64,000 nt of DNA, from assembly GCF_900116105.1 (NCBI RefSeq), contig NZ_FPAC01000002.1, positions 62,001 to 126,000 of the forward strand, read 5' to 3'. Position numbers and translations under genes: made by a program. Each line of letters begins with the position of its first letter. The first letter of the stretch is position 1. Shown here in pieces: positions 61,337 through 64,000 of the stretch. Origin of the DNA: Paenibacillus sp. 453mf (GTDB taxonomy: Bacteria; Bacillota; Bacilli; Paenibacillales; Paenibacillaceae). Under the pieces are notes generated by a model, which was given only the letters and a program-made list of their open reading frames with translations, did not search any database and was not told where the DNA came from.

Positions 61337-63079
61337 TTATACAGATTTCAGAACCGCATAACCGAATGGAGGAAGCTCCAAGTTCAGCTTACCGTCCGTA
61401 ACCGGCCATTCATTGCCGGACAGGAGATCAAGGTAAGAGGCTCCATCCACCTGAACAGCGAAGGATTCTGGATCCTCGGAAGTGCTGGTCAATATAACGA
61501 TGGTTTCATTCTCGTCTGTCCGTGCGTATGCCAGCTTCTTGCCGTCCTGCTCGGCTTCAAGGAAGTGAACGCTGCCTGTACGAAGAGCAGGATGAGATTT
61601 GCGCAGTTCAATCAGATGCTGATAATAAGTGAACAGCTCACGGTCCTGTTTGGACTCATCCCATTCCATGCATTTGCGGCAGTCCGGATCTTGATCGCCA
61701 TCCATTCCAATCTCATCCCCGTAATATATGCAAGGAGTGCCAATATAAGTGAACTGGAAGAGAGCAGCCAGCTTCATTTTGCGTTTGTCTCCCTTACTCA
61801 AGGTGAGCAGGCGAGGCGTATCATGACTGTCCAGCAGGTTGAAGGCCACCTCTGTCGCTTGAAGCGAGTAACGGGACAGCTGCCGCCCGATCGAATTGGC
61901 AAATTGATAGGCGTCGATCTCCTCCTTGATGAAAAAGTCGACGACAGCATTCGTGAACGGATAGTTCATCGCCGCATCGAATTGATCGCCTTGCAGCCAA
62001 GGTGAAGCATCATTCCACACTTCTCCAAGGATGTAGGCATCAGGGTTCACCTTCTTGACGGTGTGACGGAATTCTCTCCAGAATTCATGATCTACCTCAT
62101 TCGCCACATCAAGACGCCAGCCGTCTACTCCGATCTCCTTAATCCAGTACTCTGCCACGTTTAGAAGATACTCCTTAACCTCAGGATTCTCGGTGTTCAG
62201 CTTCGGCATCAGCGGTTCAAAGGAGAACGTCTCATAGCTTGGAATGCCATCGACAACTTCAATCGGGAAGCTGCGAATATAGAACCAATCCTTGTATTTG
62301 GACTCTTCGCCATTCTTCTGCAGATCGACGAAGGGCTTGAATGTACGGCCAGAGTGGTTAAAGACGGCATCAAGCAGCACTTTGATGCCGCGCTTATGGC
62401 ACTGCTTCACCAGCCTCTTCAAGGTGTCGGCATCTCCAAAATGCGGATCAATCCGCATGTAATCCTCTGTGTCATACTTGTGGTTGGTGGTCGCTTCAAA
62501 GATCGGAGTAAAATAGATGGCTGTGATTCCGAGCTCGCTCAAATAATCCAGGTGATCAATGACCCCTTGAAGATCGCCTCCAAAAAAGTTATCCCGTTCA
62601 GGCTTACCGCCCCAAGGCAGCACGCTCTCCGGATCATTGCTCTTGTCACCGTTGGCAAAACGCTCTGGGAAGATTTGATAAAATATAGCATCCTTAACCC
62701 AAGCCGGCGGCGTAAACACATCGACTCCATTAATATAAGGGAATTCAAACATACGGTCCGGGCTGTCCGGTTCTTCTTCAAGGAAGTTGTTCTCATCCAT
62801 CCATATGCTCTCTTCCCCATCTTCCAGCAGGAAGGCATAGCGAAGTCGCCGGTAAGGCGGCTGTACTTCACAGCTGAAATAGTCGAACATGGAATCGGAG
62901 GTCATCTTGCTAAGGGGTATGTATTTTTTAGTTCGCTCCCAGTCGTATTTATCTCCGGTTAAGATGGAGACCTTATGAATGTCATCTCTCTTGGTGCGAA
63001 TACGAATGATAATGGTATCCTTGTCATAAGCACAGGACCATTGCTGTTTAGGGTGATGGTAAATAGCTTCTAATTGCAT
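61337..63079 (-). CDS. GH13 neopullulanase / cyclomaltodextrinase-type enzyme
   Basis: 580 residues. N-terminal CBM34-like domain (about 1-125, MQLEAIYHHPKQQWSCAYDKDTIIIRIRTKRDD), then the GH13 barrel: LLDAVFNHSG, GWRLDVANEV (nucleophile Asp), LGEVWND (Glu) and LLDSHDTPR (Asp), plus NFFGGDLQGVIDHLDYL, typical of the neopullulanase subfamily. No signal peptide, so it works on imported dextrins or cyclodextrins. AAAGGAGG before ATG 63079; an ATG at 63136 lies upstream of that site. Complements the maltodextrin importer at 43-49 kb. Confidence 0.93.
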   Translation of the reverse strand: MQLEAIYHHPKQQWSCAYDKDTIIIRIRTKRDDIHKVSILTGDKYDWERTKKYIPLSKMTSDSMFDYFSCEVQPPYRRLRYAFLLEDGEESIWMDENNFLEEEPDSPDRMFEFPYINGVDVFTPPAWVKDAIFYQIFPERFANGDKSNDPESVLPWGGKPERDNFFGGDLQGVIDHLDYLSELGITAIYFTPIFEATTNHKYDTEDYMRIDPHFGDADTLKRLVKQCHKRGIKVLLDAVFNHSGRTFKPFVDLQKNGEESKYKDWFYIRSFPIEVVDGIPSYETFSFEPLMPKLNTENPEVKEYLLNVAEYWIKEIGVDGWRLDVANEVDHEFWREFRHTVKKVNPDAYILGEVWNDASPWLQGDQFDAAMNYPFTNAVVDFFIKEEIDAYQFANSIGRQLSRYSLQATEVAFNLLDSHDTPRLLTLSKGDKRKMKLAALFQFTYIGTPCIYYGDEIGMDGDQDPDCRKCMEWDESKQDRELFTYYQHLIELRKSHPALRTGSVHFLEAEQDGKKLAYARTDENETIVILTSTSEDPESFAVQVDGASYLDLLSGNEWPVTDGKLNLELPPFGYAVLKSV

Positions 63080-63400
63080 CGTACTTCTCCTCCTTTGTAT
63101 ATTTGCCTCTATAGAAGATGAATTAATAAGAACCATGGAGCTAAGGTGTTTAGCCTGCTCGACCTGTCGTGATCATAAAAACAAAAGGCACAACCAAAGA
63201 GAGATAATATCCTCCGAGGTTGTACCTGTCCTTGATTCATCACAGATAACATGGCCTTTTAATTGTGAGTTAAAATGCTGGAAGTTATACTGAACTGTAG
63301 AACTTTACAGCAGATTAGCTTCGTTTTTGTTAATATACCATGCAGATCCTGGTTTCTGCAATGAAGCGCGTACATATATTATAAATGAGGTGTTACTGGA
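63080..63400. other. Divergent promoter region with a three-way-junction candidate
   Basis: About 320 bases. It contains AAAAGGC (63183-63189) pairing with GCCTTTT (63253-63259), enclosing ACAACC/GGTTGT (63191-63196 with 63219-63224) and CTGT/ACAG arms. On the minus strand GGTTGTGCCTTTTGTTTTT looks like a terminator tail in the leader of the GH13 gene. I do not recognise a known riboswitch class. Confidence 0.45.
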
Positions 63401-64000
63401 ATGACAACGCTGCTCTATGTTGAGGATGATATCGAAATCGGAAATCTGGTGAGGTCGGATCTTGAGGACCGCGGCTATGATGTGCTCTGGTTAAAAAGCG
63501 GAGAGAATGCTGCCTCCATGGCACATGGAGCGCATCTTGCGATTCTCGATGTTATGCTGCCTGGACTTGATGGGTTCACCGTCGGCCAGCGGCTTAAAAA
63601 AGAACTTCCCGAATTGCCGATCTTAATGCTCTCTGCGCGAACGTCCATTGATGACAAGCTGCAGGGACTCGAATTTGCCGATGATTATTTGACCAAGCCC
63701 TTTCATCCGGATGAGCTTGCGGCAAGGGTAGAGGTACTGCTTCGGCGAAATGGACAGGCGCTGCCCCGTTCAGAGCACATCGTGCTCCATCATTTGAATG
63801 TCTATATGGACGAACAACGAATTGTTGATACGGCAACGAACGAAGAAATCGTGCTTACCGGCAAGCAGTTTCATATTTTTAATTATTTGCTGAGACATTT
63901 GGGTCAGATCAAGACGAAAGAGCAGATTTATGAATCCGTATGGGGTGAGCCTTATATGGAAGGAGACAAGACGCTTATGGTCCATATTCGTCATCTGCGA
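63401..64000 (+). CDS. OmpR-family response regulator (cut by window end)
   Basis: 200 codons without a stop up to the window edge. Receiver domain: MTTLLYVEDDIEIGN (acidic pair), phosphoacceptor Asp in HLAILDVMLPGLDGF, and Lys in DDYLTKPFHPDEL. A winged-helix DNA-binding domain follows (EIVLTGKQFHIFNYLLRHLGQIKTKEQIYESVWG, then the start of the MVHIRHLR recognition helix). About 20-30 residues are missing at the end. ATG 63401 has GAGGTG upstream. A histidine kinase probably follows beyond the window. Confidence 0.9.
   Translation, partial: MTTLLYVEDDIEIGNLVRSDLEDRGYDVLWLKSGENAASMAHGAHLAILDVMLPGLDGFTVGQRLKKELPELPILMLSARTSIDDKLQGLEFADDYLTKPFHPDELAARVEVLLRRNGQALPRSEHIVLHHLNVYMDEQRIVDTATNEEIVLTGKQFHIFNYLLRHLGQIKTKEQIYESVWGEPYMEGDKTLMVHIRHLR

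Noticed and set aside
1..64000. CRISPR array, prophage, insertion sequence with transposase, integrase or attachment site
   Set aside because: No regularly spaced repeats, no phage structural genes and no transposase or integrase motifs were found; the only mobile-type signal is the non-coding repeat pair.
1..64000. tRNA and rRNA genes
   Set aside because: No T-loop GGTTCGAATCC-type box with matching acceptor stem and no rRNA sequence was seen by eye; a tRNA scan would be decisive.

Overview
The window looks like chromosomal DNA of a Gram-positive, spore-former-type Bacillota, most likely Paenibacillus or a close relative. The grounds are moderate GC, strong AGGAGG-type ribosome binding sites, lipobox lipoproteins, a T-box leader before serS, CsoR-type copper control, AraC-type response regulators paired with YesM-like kinases, and a plant-polysaccharide diet (GH28, GH43, GH13). 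Genus is an inference from gene content; no rRNA or tRNA gene was seen.

Layout. 0.2-8.0 kb: a GH28 pectinase-type enzyme, then nikR, a 71-residue unknown protein and a five-gene nickel-type ABC importer whose promoter carries a long palindrome that I read as the NikR operator. 8.1-12.2 kb: a cupin, a DUF445 membrane protein, a NarL-type two-component pair and a small coiled-coil protein. 12.3-15.0 kb: a membrane GGDEF/HD-GYP c-di-GMP enzyme, and next to it a DUF5317 membrane protein co-transcribed with an unannotated 30-residue hydrophobic peptide. 15.3-18.5 kb: csoR-copZ-copA with two CsoR operators. 18.6-21.3 kb: an ECF sigma/anti-sigma pair and a nitroreductase. 21.5-30.2 kb: a xylo-oligosaccharide locus (AraC regulator, GH43 beta-xylosidase, CUT1 ABC importer, YesMN-like two-component system). 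30.5-34.7 kb: a TPP-riboswitch operon with a ThiXYZ-like pyrimidine importer, a thiamine-binding protein and a TatD-like hydrolase. 34.8-36.4 kb: T-box-controlled serS. 36.5-41.9 kb: a PNPOx-fold protein, a secreted 5'-nucleotidase with a LysM anchor, a protein of unknown function, and a two-gene split sigma factor resembling SigO-RsoA. 42.0-49.1 kb: a LacI regulator and a maltodextrin operon (binding protein, two permeases, amylase lipoprotein). 49.2-54.2 kb: a LysR regulator and pstSCAB. 54.8-56.7 kb: a tandem glycine riboswitch controlling the two-subunit serine dehydratase. 56.9-64 kb: a luciferase-like monooxygenase, a four-domain persulfide-handling enzyme with its ArsR repressor, a neopullulanase-type GH13 enzyme and an OmpR-type response regulator cut by the window end.

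Most of the window is ordinary, well-organised metabolic DNA. The least-explained items are: a pair of about 120-bp elements with 15-bp perfect terminal inverted repeats in opposite orientation 13.4 kb apart; the split sigma factor; the small-peptide/DUF5317 unit beside the c-di-GMP enzyme; the TatD hydrolase inside a TPP-controlled transport operon; serine deamination under glycine control; and the CoA-disulfide reductase/rhodanese/TusA/DsrE fusion.
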